Origin: Paenibacillus marchantiae
GTDB lineage: Bacteria; Bacillota; Bacilli; Paenibacillales; Paenibacillaceae
Direction: 5' to 3'
Assembly: GCF_028771845.1 (NCBI RefSeq)
Contig: NZ_CP118270.1
Coordinates: 1-64,000 of the forward strand
DNA length: 64,000 bases
Below are positions 45,702-55,093 of this stretch, in pieces. How positions within the stretch are numbered: position 1 is the first letter of the stretch; every line of letters starts with the position of its first letter. Position numbers and translations under genes: made by a program. The notes below the pieces were generated by a model. The model saw nothing but the letters and a program-made list of their open reading frames with translations, was not told the origin of the DNA and did no database searches.

Positions 45702-45742
45702 AAAAATGACCTAAACCCCTCTGATCAGGGATTAGGTCATTT
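45702..45742 (-). terminator. prfC: terminator of prfC
   Basis: Minus strand AAATGACCTAATCCC pairs with GGGGTTTAGGTCATTT around TGATCAGA-type loop and ends in TTTTTG. Confidence 0.88.
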
Positions 45743-45778
45743 GTTTCTGCTGTCTTTACTAGTTTAGGAAGAAACGGC

Positions 45779-47362
45779 TTATGGAGCTGTCTCCAGGAAT
45801 TTCGCCGTCGGGTTTTTGTCCATTGCGGTTCTCATCGCGTATTCATTTTCGAACAGGACAACATAATTACCCTTTTTATCTTTTACCAGAGTGGAGTTGA
45901 TCCGGAATTTACTTGGGTCCAAGTTCTCGTCCACGATCCAGCGCGCGAATTGATAAGGCATGCGCTGCAATTGCACGTCTACCCCATACTCGCCCTTCAT
46001 CCGGTATTCGAATACTTCGAACTGGAGTTGACCAATTACGCCGAGAATGGTCTCGTCGAAACTTACGGTCTGGAACACCTGAATGGTTCCTTCCTCCGTC
46101 AACTGGTCAATCCCTTTTTGGTACTGTTTATGTTTCAACGCATTTTTCACGGTAACTTTGGCGAAAATCTCTGGTGAGAATGTTGGCAATTCCTCAAATA
46201 TAACTTCGCTGCCTTGGCTCAGTGAATCTCCAATCCGGAAGATACCTGGGTCGAACAAACCGATAATATCGCCTGCATACGCCTCTTCCACAATATCCCG
46301 GTCTTGTGCCAGGAACTGCTGTGGTTGGGACAACTTGATCTCTTTGCCCACACGGTTATGCTTCACACTCATCCCACGTTGGAACTTGCCTGACACAATA
46401 CGCAGGAACGCAATACGATCGCGGTGTGCAGGGTTCATGTTCGCCTGGATTTTGAAGACATAACCGCTGAATTTCTCATTCGTCGGCTGAATCTCTCCTG
46501 CTGTACTACGACGAGGTTCAGGCTTCGGTGCGAGTTGCAGGAAATTCTCCAAAAACGTCTGCACGCCGAAATTATTGATGGCACTACCGAAGAATATAGG
46601 TGTCAGTTCCCCACGCTGTACTTTCTCCATGTCGAACTGGTCTCCCGCTACATCAAGCAGTTCCAGGTCCTGACACAGTTGATCATGCAGATACTCCCCT
46701 GCCATCTCGCGGATAATCGGATCTTTGTAGCCATCTACTTTTTGTACTCTAATGGTCGAATGATCGTCCCCTTGGAACAATTCCACCTGATTTTTCATTC
46801 GGTCATATACACCGCACAGCTCGCGACCTGTACCAATTGGCCAGTTCATCGGTACCGAGCGGATACCCAGTACATTTTCGAGTTCTTCCATCAGATCAAA
46901 CGGGCTTTGTCCTTCACGATCCAGCTTGTTGATGAACGTAAAGATGGGAATACCACGCTTCGCACAAACCTGGAACAATTTGATCGTCTGTGCCTCGACG
47001 CCTTTCGCCACGTCAATCAACATCACCGCGCTATCCGCAGCTGTCAGTGTACGATACGTATCTTCACTGAAGTCCTGGTGACCTGGTGTATCCAGAATAT
47101 TGACACGATGATCCAGATAATCAAACTGCATGACGGAAGATGTAACCGAGATCCCCCGTTGCTTCTCAATTTCCATCCAGTCACTTGTTGCATGTTTGCT
47201 TGCTTTCCGAGCTTTTACTGTACCGGCAAGACGAATCGCGCCCCCGAACAGCAATAGTTTCTCGGTCAATGTCGTTTTACCCGCATCCGGGTGAGAGATA
47301 ATGGCAAACGTCCGGCGTTTGTCCACTTCCTGTTGAAGAATGTTATCTGCAGCTTTGCTCAT
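45779..47362 (-). CDS. prfC: peptide chain release factor 3
   Basis: 527 residues from ATG 47362 (AAAGGGAT upstream). GTPase motifs: ISHPDAGKTT (21-30), the switch region RGISVTSSVMQF, DTPGHQDF and NKLD. The rest matches translation factor domains II and III. RF3 recycles RF1 and RF2 from the ribosome after peptide release. Length and order are normal. The 5' leader carries two small CCGG-type hairpins. Confidence 0.96.
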   Translation of the reverse strand: MSKAADNILQQEVDKRRTFAIISHPDAGKTTLTEKLLLFGGAIRLAGTVKARKASKHATSDWMEIEKQRGISVTSSVMQFDYLDHRVNILDTPGHQDFSEDTYRTLTAADSAVMLIDVAKGVEAQTIKLFQVCAKRGIPIFTFINKLDREGQSPFDLMEELENVLGIRSVPMNWPIGTGRELCGVYDRMKNQVELFQGDDHSTIRVQKVDGYKDPIIREMAGEYLHDQLCQDLELLDVAGDQFDMEKVQRGELTPIFFGSAINNFGVQTFLENFLQLAPKPEPRRSTAGEIQPTNEKFSGYVFKIQANMNPAHRDRIAFLRIVSGKFQRGMSVKHNRVGKEIKLSQPQQFLAQDRDIVEEAYAGDIIGLFDPGIFRIGDSLSQGSEVIFEELPTFSPEIFAKVTVKNALKHKQYQKGIDQLTEEGTIQVFQTVSFDETILGVIGQLQFEVFEYRMKGEYGVDVQLQRMPYQFARWIVDENLDPSKFRINSTLVKDKKGNYVVLFENEYAMRTAMDKNPTAKFLETAP

Positions 47363-47398
47363 AGATTCTATCCCTTTCGTCCGTTCATTCACGTTAAT

Positions 47399-47450
47399 CC
47401 GGCAAGGCCGGTCTACCATTCAATCTTTATGCAATCCGGCTATGCCGGTT
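47399..47450 (-). other. prfC: paired CCGG hairpins in the prfC leader
   Basis: On the minus strand ACCGGCATAGCCGGAT and ACCGGCCTTGCCGGAT repeat the same short palindrome about 35 bases apart before the prfC start. Their role is unknown; they could be leader stem-loops or protein sites. Confidence 0.45.
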
Positions 47451-47652
47451 GATTGTACATTCGCATTTCGCATATGAGGCAATTAAGCATCCTATGTTAA
47501 TTTTACACATTTACAACGGAGTTCATCCTCCCTAAGCATTGTGCTTCCATTCATGCCGTAGACCTGATTTAGTATCCAACTTTCCTATTGTACCATAATC
47601 TTTACCGAAAATAACCGATTACGTACAGCAGATTCTTCTCTTTTCCGAATGC

Positions 47653-47697
47653 AAAAAAAGAGCACCCTTCCGCCATCATTATGGCATCCAGGTACTC
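47653..47697 (-). terminator. terminator of doxX
   Basis: Minus strand GAGTACCT and AGGGTGCTC enclose a GCCATAATGATGGC inner hairpin and are followed by seven T. Confidence 0.85.
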
Positions 47698-47720
47698 ATT
47701 ATTCATTTCGCTTGCCACTC

Positions 47721-48119
47721 TTAGAAAATTAATGCGTCCAGTGCGTATTGTCCTCCACCTGTCAAAGCTAGTGCTACACCAACCACCAGGATCGCAAGGT
47801 TATATTCAAATCCGTTTTGCGTGGACCAGTATCCGTTCGCACCATGAACCTTCACAATCGCAATAACCATAGTCAGAGCAATCAGAATGCCGCCTACCGG
47901 TGTGAGCAAACCCAGAGCCAGCAGCAATCCGCCACCGAATTCAGCCAGCCCTGCCAGTAACGCAACCAATGCGCCGGGTTTCATCCCCATCGATTCAAAC
48001 CAGCCGCCCGTTCCCTTGATTCCATATCCCCCGAACCATCCAAACAATTTCTGAGCCCCGTGCGCCATAAACGACAATCCAATCACCAAACGAATCAACA
48101 ACAATCCTACATCCAACAT
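47721..48119 (-). CDS. DoxX-family membrane protein
   Basis: 132 residues, four membrane helices, from ATG 48119 (GGAGGAAAAG upstream). LIRLVIGLSFMAHGAQKLFGWFGG at the start and LAEFGGGLLLALGLLTPVGG are typical DoxX segments. Relatives (CatD/MhqP) defend against quinones and electrophiles, usually under DUF24/HxlR regulators. Its promoter carries a perfect inverted repeat over the -10 box, fitting such control. Confidence 0.9.
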   Translation of the reverse strand: MLDVGLLLIRLVIGLSFMAHGAQKLFGWFGGYGIKGTGGWFESMGMKPGALVALLAGLAEFGGGLLLALGLLTPVGGILIALTMVIAIVKVHGANGYWSTQNGFEYNLAILVVGVALALTGGGQYALDALIF

Positions 48120-48311
48120 TTTCTTTTCCTCCATTCAATATATACAAAATAGTATTCTTAGATTAAAGATATTATGCTAAATTTTTTTCTTCATGAATGT
48201 ATTTCGTAACCCCTTCACGTGGTTCACATTTTATCTCATGAATAATGTACGTTTCCGATTCGTCATCGGGTTTCGTATGTCTTTTGCGTAATCTCTTTAT
48301 CTCTTGAGTTG

Positions 48312-48341
48312 AGTATAAGTTATATACTTACTTTTTGTCAA
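48312..48341 (-). promoter_or_regulatory. doxX promoter with overlapping operator
   Basis: Minus strand TTGACA (48341-48336), an 18-base spacer and TATACT (48317-48312) form a near-consensus sigma-A promoter. AGTATA-AGTTA-TATACT (48312-48328) is a perfect inverted repeat over the -10 and spacer, so a repressor there would block initiation. The rest of the 400-base gap up to zwf (second copy) shows nothing clear. Confidence 0.7.
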
Positions 48342-48521
48342 TAACTTATTTTATTATATGTAAAGTTTTACACCCCTCACTTCTCCATCGTAAAAAAGAC
48401 CTGACAAGAGCGCATCTCTGCGTTCTTCCCAAGCCTTCTTTATAACAGTGTTAGTCTTTTCACCAATAGCATGACTTTGATCTAACCAAATCCCTGCCAC
48501 TCGTGATTGTTATTCCCGCGA

Positions 48522-50072
48522 TTAATTATTCACTTGCCAGACGACACTGTCTTCGTCCTGACCGTTCACCGGCCACCAGTGGAAGCCGTCCTGTTCCAGC
48601 AGTTTACCTGTTGCTTCAGGACCCCACGTACCTGCTGGATACGTATGCAGCTCACCGTGATTTTCCGCCCAAGCCGCCGCAATCCGGTCAACGAAGGACC
48701 ATGCTGTAGCAACTTCATCCCAACGGGTAAAGTAGGTGGAGTCTCCTTCTGCTGCATCATGCAGCAGACGTTCATACGCCTCCGGCGAGTTGATTCCAAT
48801 CATGCAGCTCTGACAGAAGTCCATCGCCAGCGGCTGAATCTCGGAGTCGGACCCCGGCTTCTTGGCATTGATTTTAATATAAATACCTTCCATCGGATTT
48901 ACCCGAATGACGAGCAAATTCGGCTCCAGTTTATACTTTTTGCCCAGATAGACGTTACTCGGCATGGATTTGAATTCAACCACGATTTCGGTCGTTTTCA
49001 CCGGAAGGCGCTTGCCTGTCCGTATATAGAACGGCACACCCGCCCAGCGGAAATTATCCACAAATACACGTGCCGCAAAGTAAGTCTCCGTATTGGATTC
49101 CGGATCAACCTTGTCCTCCTGGCGATAACCGGGAAGCTGCTTGCCACGATACTCCCCTTCGGTATACTGCCCGCGCACAACATTAGTACTCACTTCTTCA
49201 TTCGAGGTGAACGCACGCAGAGAACGCAGTACCTTAACCTTCTCATCGCGGATGTCCTCTGGGAATAGGCGGCTTGGCGGCTCCATGGCAATCATCGTCA
49301 ACATCTGCAGCATATGGTTCTGTCCCATATCGCGCAATGCTCCCGAATGATCGTAGTATCCACCACGTTCTTCCACACCAACCGTCTCTCCCAGAGTAAT
49401 CTGAACGTTGGCAATATGTTTGTTGTTCCAAAGCGGCTCGAAAAAGGCATTACCAAAGCGAATCACTTCGATATTCTGTACCATTTCCTTGCCCAGATAG
49501 TGGTCAATGCGATAAATCTCTTCCTCACGGAACACTTCACGAATCTGCTCATTCAGATGCTCCGCAGATTGCAGATCATATCCAAATGGTTTCTCAATCA
49601 CCAGTCGATTCCACCCGCGGCTCTCCAGCATTCCACCATCACGCAAACTATATGACACGCTGCCGAAGAGCTCAGGTGCCAGCGCCAGATAGAACAGACG
49701 GTTACCCGGTGTGTTAAACTTCGCTTCCAAACTCTCTGTCTGCTCACGTAATTCTTTGAAACCGTCCACGTTATTGATATCTAGTGATTTATACTCAAAA
49801 TGTTCGACAAAAGCGTTCCACTCATCGGGTTCCCCCGCTGGATAGCGGCAAAACTCCTTAATGGATTCATAGATGTCTTCCCGGAATTCTTCTGGTGACC
49901 TCGGACGACGCGCTACACCAATAACCGCAAAATCTTCGGCTAACTTACCTTCGCGGTAGAGACTGTAGATAGCCGGAAACAGCTTCCGGCGGGCCAAATC
50001 ACCCGTTGCTCCAAAAATGAAAAATACTGCACCTGGTGTCTGCACTTCATCTTGCATTTGTTTTTCGACCAT
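48522..50072 (-). CDS. zwf: glucose-6-phosphate 1-dehydrogenase, second copy
   Basis: 516 residues from ATG 50072 (AGAGGAG upstream); the frame extends to 50150 without support. NADP motif GATGDLARRK at 21-30 and active-site RIDHYLGKEMVQN. It is clearly related to the enzyme at 32213-33667 but longer, with an N-terminal MVEKQMQDEVQTPG extension and a C-terminal tail after WWPVNGQ. No other pentose phosphate gene is beside it. The two may differ in cofactor or regulation. The 247 bases upstream show no gene. Confidence 0.95.
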   Translation of the reverse strand: MVEKQMQDEVQTPGAVFFIFGATGDLARRKLFPAIYSLYREGKLAEDFAVIGVARRPRSPEEFREDIYESIKEFCRYPAGEPDEWNAFVEHFEYKSLDINNVDGFKELREQTESLEAKFNTPGNRLFYLALAPELFGSVSYSLRDGGMLESRGWNRLVIEKPFGYDLQSAEHLNEQIREVFREEEIYRIDHYLGKEMVQNIEVIRFGNAFFEPLWNNKHIANVQITLGETVGVEERGGYYDHSGALRDMGQNHMLQMLTMIAMEPPSRLFPEDIRDEKVKVLRSLRAFTSNEEVSTNVVRGQYTEGEYRGKQLPGYRQEDKVDPESNTETYFAARVFVDNFRWAGVPFYIRTGKRLPVKTTEIVVEFKSMPSNVYLGKKYKLEPNLLVIRVNPMEGIYIKINAKKPGSDSEIQPLAMDFCQSCMIGINSPEAYERLLHDAAEGDSTYFTRWDEVATAWSFVDRIAAAWAENHGELHTYPAGTWGPEATGKLLEQDGFHWWPVNGQDEDSVVWQVNN

Positions 50073-50319
50073 GGGCTCCTCTTTCTTTCCGGGAAGACAT
50101 CTCCACACTCTCCCCGAGCTATGTAATGGTGTTATATACGCAACATACAACCGTCAATTACCAGCAAATTTCCTTCTTGGATGTGATGCCATTTTAGCAT
50201 AAAGCCCCATGGGTTGCACTAATTTTCCTGAGAAATGTTATCAATATTTTTCCACAATTCATGGAAATTTCATCTATAAAAATTCATGATCAAACTTATA
50301 AATCTGCTTTAATATTGCA

Positions 50320-51057
50320 TTAATATTCAATCGTGATCACCGGGAAACCTACTGTAACTCGATTGGTCCCCTTTTCATCATCCTGATGGACCGCCAGCTG
50401 CATGTTCAAGAGATGCGTACCGCTTTTAATCACTATGGGCAAATCCGATGCCTCATATGACACGCTGGCAGTGCTGTTATCCGTATAACGTTCTATCGCT
50501 TGCATATTCATATCTACAGACAGCTGTTGCTCGATTTGCTGCAATTGACTGCTCGCGCCACTTTCCATTGCTCCTGTGCCCTGCACAGCGAAATTCCAAG
50601 CCGCCTTCATTCCGGAGTCTGTGAGCAACTGGGATACTTGTTCATGCAATGTGATCAATAAACGTTGGTCCGTATGTTCATTGCCTGATAACTGGACGAT
50701 CGCGTAGTATTTATTTTCCCCCGTAACGACAACATTGACCAGAATGCCTGCTTGCTGAGCATCAGCAGCCATCTCACTACGATAAACATCATGCCCCGTC
50801 TGAACACCGCGTTCAGGCTGTTGCAATCCTAGCCGATGAGCAAGCAGCTCCGCCTGGTCTTTTGCATCTCCACGGCCTTCCCCTTGCCATTTAATGACTA
50901 AACGCTCCACATGATCGATTGCTGTATCGGCGGTCCTCATTAATTGTTCCAGCTTGCCTGCTTCGGATTCCGTCTTCTCAGCGTACACATGAGTCATGCC
51001 TACAAGTATAATGATTGCTAATGCGAGTGTGCCTACTGTCATCCATCGATTTAACAT
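50320..51057 (-). CDS. ywmB: YwmB-family protein
   Basis: 245 residues with a cleavable-looking signal (TLALAIIILVGMTHVYA). The secreted part has the YwmB (TATA-box-binding-like fold) pattern with EKLEQLMRTADTAIDHV-type first helix and strands ending in TVGFPVITIEY. Function unknown; in Bacillus the family lies near spoIID. CGGAGGATT precedes ATG 51057. Confidence 0.8.
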   Translation of the reverse strand: MLNRWMTVGTLALAIIILVGMTHVYAEKTESEAGKLEQLMRTADTAIDHVERLVIKWQGEGRGDAKDQAELLAHRLGLQQPERGVQTGHDVYRSEMAADAQQAGILVNVVVTGENKYYAIVQLSGNEHTDQRLLITLHEQVSQLLTDSGMKAAWNFAVQGTGAMESGASSQLQQIEQQLSVDMNMQAIERYTDNSTASVSYEASDLPIVIKSGTHLLNMQLAVHQDDEKGTNRVTVGFPVITIEY

Positions 51058-51298
51058 TCGAATCCTCCGCTCTTTCTTACATTCTATGAATCTATCAACA
51101 GCATGCCCCTATTACTCATTTGCTAAACTTCTTTTTGGCACACAAAAAAAGCCCTATCCACCATCTTCATGGCTGATCGGACCTTATATCATCTTATAGC
51201 AGAACAGACTTTCGAATCATGCTCCACCGATTTCTCAACTTCACTTGGGCACTCAACAAACCAATAGTGCATACCTCAACCTTCACACGCTTCTTTTT

Positions 51299-51979
51299 CT
51301 ATTCCGCAAGTCCATTCTTATAAGCATAGATGGCTGCCTGTGTACGGTCATCCACGCCCAATTTTGCTAGTATGTTCGTGACATGGAATTTGACTGTCTT
51401 GATCCCAATAATCAGATCATCTGCGATGTCCTGGTTCGATTTGCCTTTAGCGACTAACCGGAGTACATCCATCTCCCGATCAGTCAATTCATCATGAGCT
51501 GGTGCCACTGCCTGCGGCTGTCGGAAACGATTCATCATTTTGGACGCCACTTGTGACTCCAAAACCGATTGCCCCCGAGCTGCAGCACGGATTGCATCTG
51601 CTACCTCATTGGCTCTCGATGTTTTTAGCAGATAACTGAAGGCTCCTGCCTCGATAACCGGATACATTTTTTCATCATCCAGATAACTGGTCAGTACAAT
51701 GACCTTGCATTCCGGATACATTTTGAGCAGCTGCCGGGTGGCTTCAATTCCGTCCATCCCTTCCATGACGAGATCCATCAGGACAACATCAGGTTTATAC
51801 TCCTGTGCCAAGCGAATACCTTCCTCACCGCTACCCGCTTCCCCCACCACTTCAATGCCATCTTCGGTATCCAGGACCGCAGCGAGGCCAATGCGTACCA
51901 TCTCATGATCATCCACGAGCAACACTTTGATCGACGTTTCCACTTCCGTCTCCGTTTCTATTCCCGTCTCCATTGACAT
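51299..51979 (-). CDS. liaR: LuxR/NarL-type response regulator (LiaR/VraR-like)
   Basis: 226 residues from ATG 51979. Receiver domain with DDHE at the start, phosphorylatable Asp in VVLMDLVMEGMDG and a conserved Lys in YLLKTSRA; C-terminal LuxR helix-turn-helix LTDREMDVLRLVAKGKSNQDIADDL. It would be phosphorylated by the LiaS kinase and activate the lia operon under envelope stress. The first ~15 residues are a Glu/Thr repeat absent from usual LiaR; a GTG at 51943 with GGAG 6 bases upstream would give the normal length. It overlaps liaS. Confidence 0.9.
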   Translation of the reverse strand: MSMETGIETETEVETSIKVLLVDDHEMVRIGLAAVLDTEDGIEVVGEAGSGEEGIRLAQEYKPDVVLMDLVMEGMDGIEATRQLLKMYPECKVIVLTSYLDDEKMYPVIEAGAFSYLLKTSRANEVADAIRAAARGQSVLESQVASKMMNRFRQPQAVAPAHDELTDREMDVLRLVAKGKSNQDIADDLIIGIKTVKFHVTNILAKLGVDDRTQAAIYAYKNGLAE

Positions 51980-53030
51980 GTTCTTCCCCGCTTTCATCGT
52001 TCATCAAAGGTATTGTAATCTCAATTCGTGTTCCTTTGCCCGGCGCCGTTACAAATTGAATGGCTCCGCCAATTTCAGTCACACGTTCACGCATATTAGT
52101 CAAACCATAGGAGGCCTGTTTCTGATCGTCGAGATCAAATCCCTGACCATCATCGCGAATCAGTACCCGAATGGCATCTACCCGGCGCTGAAGTCGAATT
52201 TCCATCTTTTCTGCCTTCGCATGACGTAATGTATTGGACATCGCTTCCTGAATAATACGGAACAAATGATTCTCAATGCCTTTGATCAAATGAATGTCTT
52301 CATCCATTTCGAGCACAATGTCCATAGGTACTTTTGTTTTTAACTCCATCACAAGATCACGCAAACCTTGTTCGAGATGTTTACCCTCCAGGTAGACAGG
52401 TCGCAAATGTAATAGCAACGCCCGCATCTCAGATTGAGCTACCGACGCCATCTCTTCAATCAGGGCCACCTGCCGCTGGGCACGTGCAAAATCCTTTTCC
52501 ATTCTTCGTCCAACCGCCGTTGCGGTCATGGAAATGGCGAACAACTGTTGCGACACGGCATCATGCAATTCTCGTGCCAACCGCTGCCGTTCCTCCACAA
52601 TGGCCGTTATTCTGGCTTGTTCAGCAAGCTGTGCATTATGAGTAGACAATCGCTGGAGCGAAGATACCTGATCTTCCCACTTTTTTCCGATACGTCCAAG
52701 CTGCTCACTTAATCGCCCGACATCATCAATGCCGAGGTCCGGCACAGTACGTGAAAGTGACCCCTTTTCCCATTGCAGCAGCGTCTCTCGCAATAGTTCA
52801 AGCCTTCGTTTGACCCGGTAACTCTGATAGAAGCCGAAGGCCGCACCCATACCGACCAAGAGCAGCAGTAACGCTAGACCCGATTGAATCAGATGTCTCC
52901 ATCCAGCAAACGGAGCAAGATAACCATATGTATACAATACATACAAGATTACAATGAGCACAATGAAAACAAGGAGGATCCCTTCACCCATACTTCGGGT
53001 TACCATGTCGGTATGTCGTTTTGTCTTCAT
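51909..53030 (-). CDS. liaS: sensor histidine kinase (LiaS/VraS-like)
   Basis: 373 residues from ATG 53030 (GGAGGAG upstream). Two membrane helices (about 18-38 and 50-68) with almost no outside loop, a HAMP-like linker, the HisKA_3 box ARELHDAVSQQ (His156) and the ATPase motifs NTLRHAKAEKM and DDGQGF. Such intramembrane-sensing kinases respond to lipid II inhibitors and are held off by LiaF. The C-terminus ends in an Asn/Gly/Asp repeat that overlaps liaR. Confidence 0.92.
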   Translation of the reverse strand: MKTKRHTDMVTRSMGEGILLVFIVLIVILYVLYTYGYLAPFAGWRHLIQSGLALLLLLVGMGAAFGFYQSYRVKRRLELLRETLLQWEKGSLSRTVPDLGIDDVGRLSEQLGRIGKKWEDQVSSLQRLSTHNAQLAEQARITAIVEERQRLARELHDAVSQQLFAISMTATAVGRRMEKDFARAQRQVALIEEMASVAQSEMRALLLHLRPVYLEGKHLEQGLRDLVMELKTKVPMDIVLEMDEDIHLIKGIENHLFRIIQEAMSNTLRHAKAEKMEIRLQRRVDAIRVLIRDDGQGFDLDDQKQASYGLTNMRERVTEIGGAIQFVTAPGKGTRIEITIPLMNDESGEEHVNGDGNRNGDGSGNVDQSVARG

Positions 53031-53063
53031 CCGGGTCTCCTCCTTCTTCACCTATTTAACTTA

Positions 53064-53711
53064 TTACGGATTACTGATGTTTAGGTCGCCAACAATATAA
53101 GAAATGACAAATTTTGCTTTATGTTCACTGGACTCATATCCAGGAGTTCTCCATACCAATTTGTTCATCATGCCACTATCCTGCTCTCCATTCAGGCTAA
53201 TCCGTCCAAAGAGTACCGATGCCTCAATTTCAACACCATAATCTTCAGGCAGTATCAGACGAACATTCCCCATAACTCCCTGCAAAAGTACAATCGTTTG
53301 TTTCTCTTCCGGGAGGGAAAGTGACAGATCTGCATTAATCTCACCCATGGCATGCCATAGGCTCATACTCCGCAATGTCCATGGTGCTTGATCCCAATAG
53401 TACCGGGCCATGAAGTTTTGCTTGCGCATGATATTCCCATCTAGATGAATCTTTTTGTTTTTGGAATAAAAATAGGCCAGCGAAGCCAGTACAATCAAAA
53501 ATACAATCATTAGATTATCAAGCAACAACAGTGCGGCACCGATACCGAGGTATCGATAACCTTTGTGTGTGTCCCCCTTACGAACTTGTACCATACCTAT
53601 CGTTAACAGAATCAGTGCGGCGACGGTCAGTAGGTTAATATTTCGGTTCAGTAACATCAGCATGCCGATCACAATGATTACAACAGCAAGCCATTGACCC
53701 TTCTTATTCAT
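53064..53711 (-). CDS. liaF: LiaF-like membrane inhibitor of LiaS
   Basis: 215 residues from ATG 53711 (GAGGAGGTG upstream). Four short membrane helices in the first ~100 residues, then the cell-wall-active-antibiotics-response domain: a beta helix with GEINADLSLSLPEEKQTIVLLQ and GNVRLILPEDYGVEIEASVLFG. In B. subtilis LiaF keeps LiaS inactive without stress. It is immediately upstream of liaS. Confidence 0.9.
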   Translation of the reverse strand: MNKKGQWLAVVIIVIGMLMLLNRNINLLTVAALILLTIGMVQVRKGDTHKGYRYLGIGAALLLLDNLMIVFLIVLASLAYFYSKNKKIHLDGNIMRKQNFMARYYWDQAPWTLRSMSLWHAMGEINADLSLSLPEEKQTIVLLQGVMGNVRLILPEDYGVEIEASVLFGRISLNGEQDSGMMNKLVWRTPGYESSEHKAKFVISYIVGDLNISNP

Positions 53712-53754
53712 CTCTGCCGCACCTCCTCTGTAAGTTAATCTTCCCAATTCGACG

Positions 53755-53791
53755 GAAAAGCCATATCAGGCTTTAAACACCTGTATGGCTT
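53755..53791 (-). terminator. hairpin between the second pspA and liaF
   Basis: Minus strand AAGCCATACAGG pairs with CCTGATATGGCTT (one bulged base) around TGTTTAAAG, followed by TTCC. It would reduce read-through from the pspA genes into liaFSR. Confidence 0.65.
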
Positions 53792-53860
53792 AACCTTTGT
53801 TCTAGAAACCGTTCTTTATTCACGATTTATAGAATATCATATTGTCTGCTGAGCGAACAG

Positions 53861-54568
53861 TTATTCTTTTGAAGTACCGCCCGTTTCATTTTTGGCACCA
53901 TTGCCAATTTTGTTTTTCAGAGCTTGCAGCTGTTGATCCACTTTGAATTGCTTTTCGGTATCTACAGGGTTAGTGTACGTAGATTGTGTATTACGATAAG
54001 GTGCACGGCTCACATCAGCTTCAGCTTCCATTTGCATGATTTTCTCTTCCATGCGGTGGAATCCAAGGGATGCACCACCACTCTCGATCGAGTGCAAGCT
54101 GTTGATTTGAGACATTTGTTTTTTGGCTTTCGCCATCTGTGCACGGGATACGAGTTCATTACGTTTGTTACGCATTTTGTAGAACTCATCTTTCATGTCA
54201 TGCAGCTGTTGCAGCAAATCTTTGGCTTGAGCTTCGGATTGAGCATGAAGTTCTCTGTATTCCGTAATTTTTTGATCGAAGTAGATTTTCTCTTCCAGCA
54301 ATTTACGAGCCACTTCTTCCTGACCATTAGCCAGTGCAGCCTCTGCCTGAGACTCACGTTGTACCGATGTACGTTCTGCTTCGTCCAGACGCTGTTTCAT
54401 ACGACGCTCGTTCGCCATTTGTTTGGCGACTGTTACCTCTGCCTCATGAATTTCAGCCTCCATGTCACGCAAGTACTGGTTCAACATTACAATCGGGTCT
54501 TCCACTTTATCCAACATATCATTTACCGACGCTTTAGTCATATCCTTAATCCGTTTAAATACTCCCAT
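53861..54568 (-). CDS. pspA: PspA/IM30-family protein (LiaH-like), second copy
   Basis: 235 residues from ATG 54568. [21 protein letters not shown] is the amphipathic membrane-binding start; the remaining helices ([43 protein letters not shown]) form the coiled-coil hairpin that assembles into rods or rings on damaged membranes. One base separates its ATG from the stop of pspC, so translation is coupled. It differs clearly from the other PspA at 55335. Confidence 0.93.
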   Translation of the reverse strand: MGVFKRIKDMTKASVNDMLDKVEDPIVMLNQYLRDMEAEIHEAEVTVAKQMANERRMKQRLDEAERTSVQRESQAEAALANGQEEVARKLLEEKIYFDQKITEYRELHAQSEAQAKDLLQQLHDMKDEFYKMRNKRNELVSRAQMAKAKKQMSQINSLHSIESGGASLGFHRMEEKIMQMEAEADVSRAPYRNTQSTYTNPVDTEKQFKVDQQLQALKNKIGNGAKNETGGTSKE

Positions 54569-54569
54569 T

Positions 54570-55076
54570 TTACTTTTCTCCCTTCTCGTAACGAGATAAT
54601 TTTTGGCGAAGCTCTTCAACTTCTTTTTTCAATGCTTTTTTCTCAATATCTTTCATCATGGAATCAAGTTCACTTTCTTGCTGTGACCCTGCTCCGTAGG
54701 CGTTATTGTCGTAAGAACGTGGACCAGACTGAGGTCTGCTGTTGTATCCTGGGCCAGGACCAAAGTTTCCAGGGCCTTGATTATGGTTGTTTTGGAAAGG
54801 ACCTCTTGGCGGCTCGTGATCAAAGTTGTTGTATCCTCTACCAGCGCCAGGACCAGGACCCGGACCATAGCCGTATGGATCATAAGGTGGATATGGCTCT
54901 TTTGGCACCACCAGTGCTGCGATGAAGTAGATTAACAACGACGTGCCGCCAGTTACGAAGATACTGATGACGAAGATGATACGCAGCAAGGTTGAATCCA
55001 TGCCGATCGACTCGGATATCCCACCACATAATCCTGTCAGCATCCGGTCACGTGTTGAGCGATATAATTTGCTCAT
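54570..55076 (-). CDS. pspC: PspC-domain protein with long Pro/Gly/Asn linker
   Basis: 168 residues. The PspC domain ([21 protein letters not shown] to [16 protein letters not shown]) has one or two membrane helices and is followed by about 70 residues rich in Gly, Pro, Asn and Tyr ([13 protein letters not shown] and similar) and a C-terminal coiled coil ([23 protein letters not shown]). GAAAGGAG precedes the ATG. The coiled coil could contact PspA, inferred from context. Confidence 0.92.
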   Translation of the reverse strand: MSKLYRSTRDRMLTGLCGGISESIGMDSTLLRIIFVISIFVTGGTSLLIYFIAALVVPKEPYPPYDPYGYGPGPGPGAGRGYNNFDHEPPRGPFQNNHNQGPGNFGPGPGYNSRPQSGPRSYDNNAYGAGSQQESELDSMMKDIEKKALKKEVEELRQKLSRYEKGEK

Positions 55077-55093
55077 GTGCTTACTCCTTTCGT

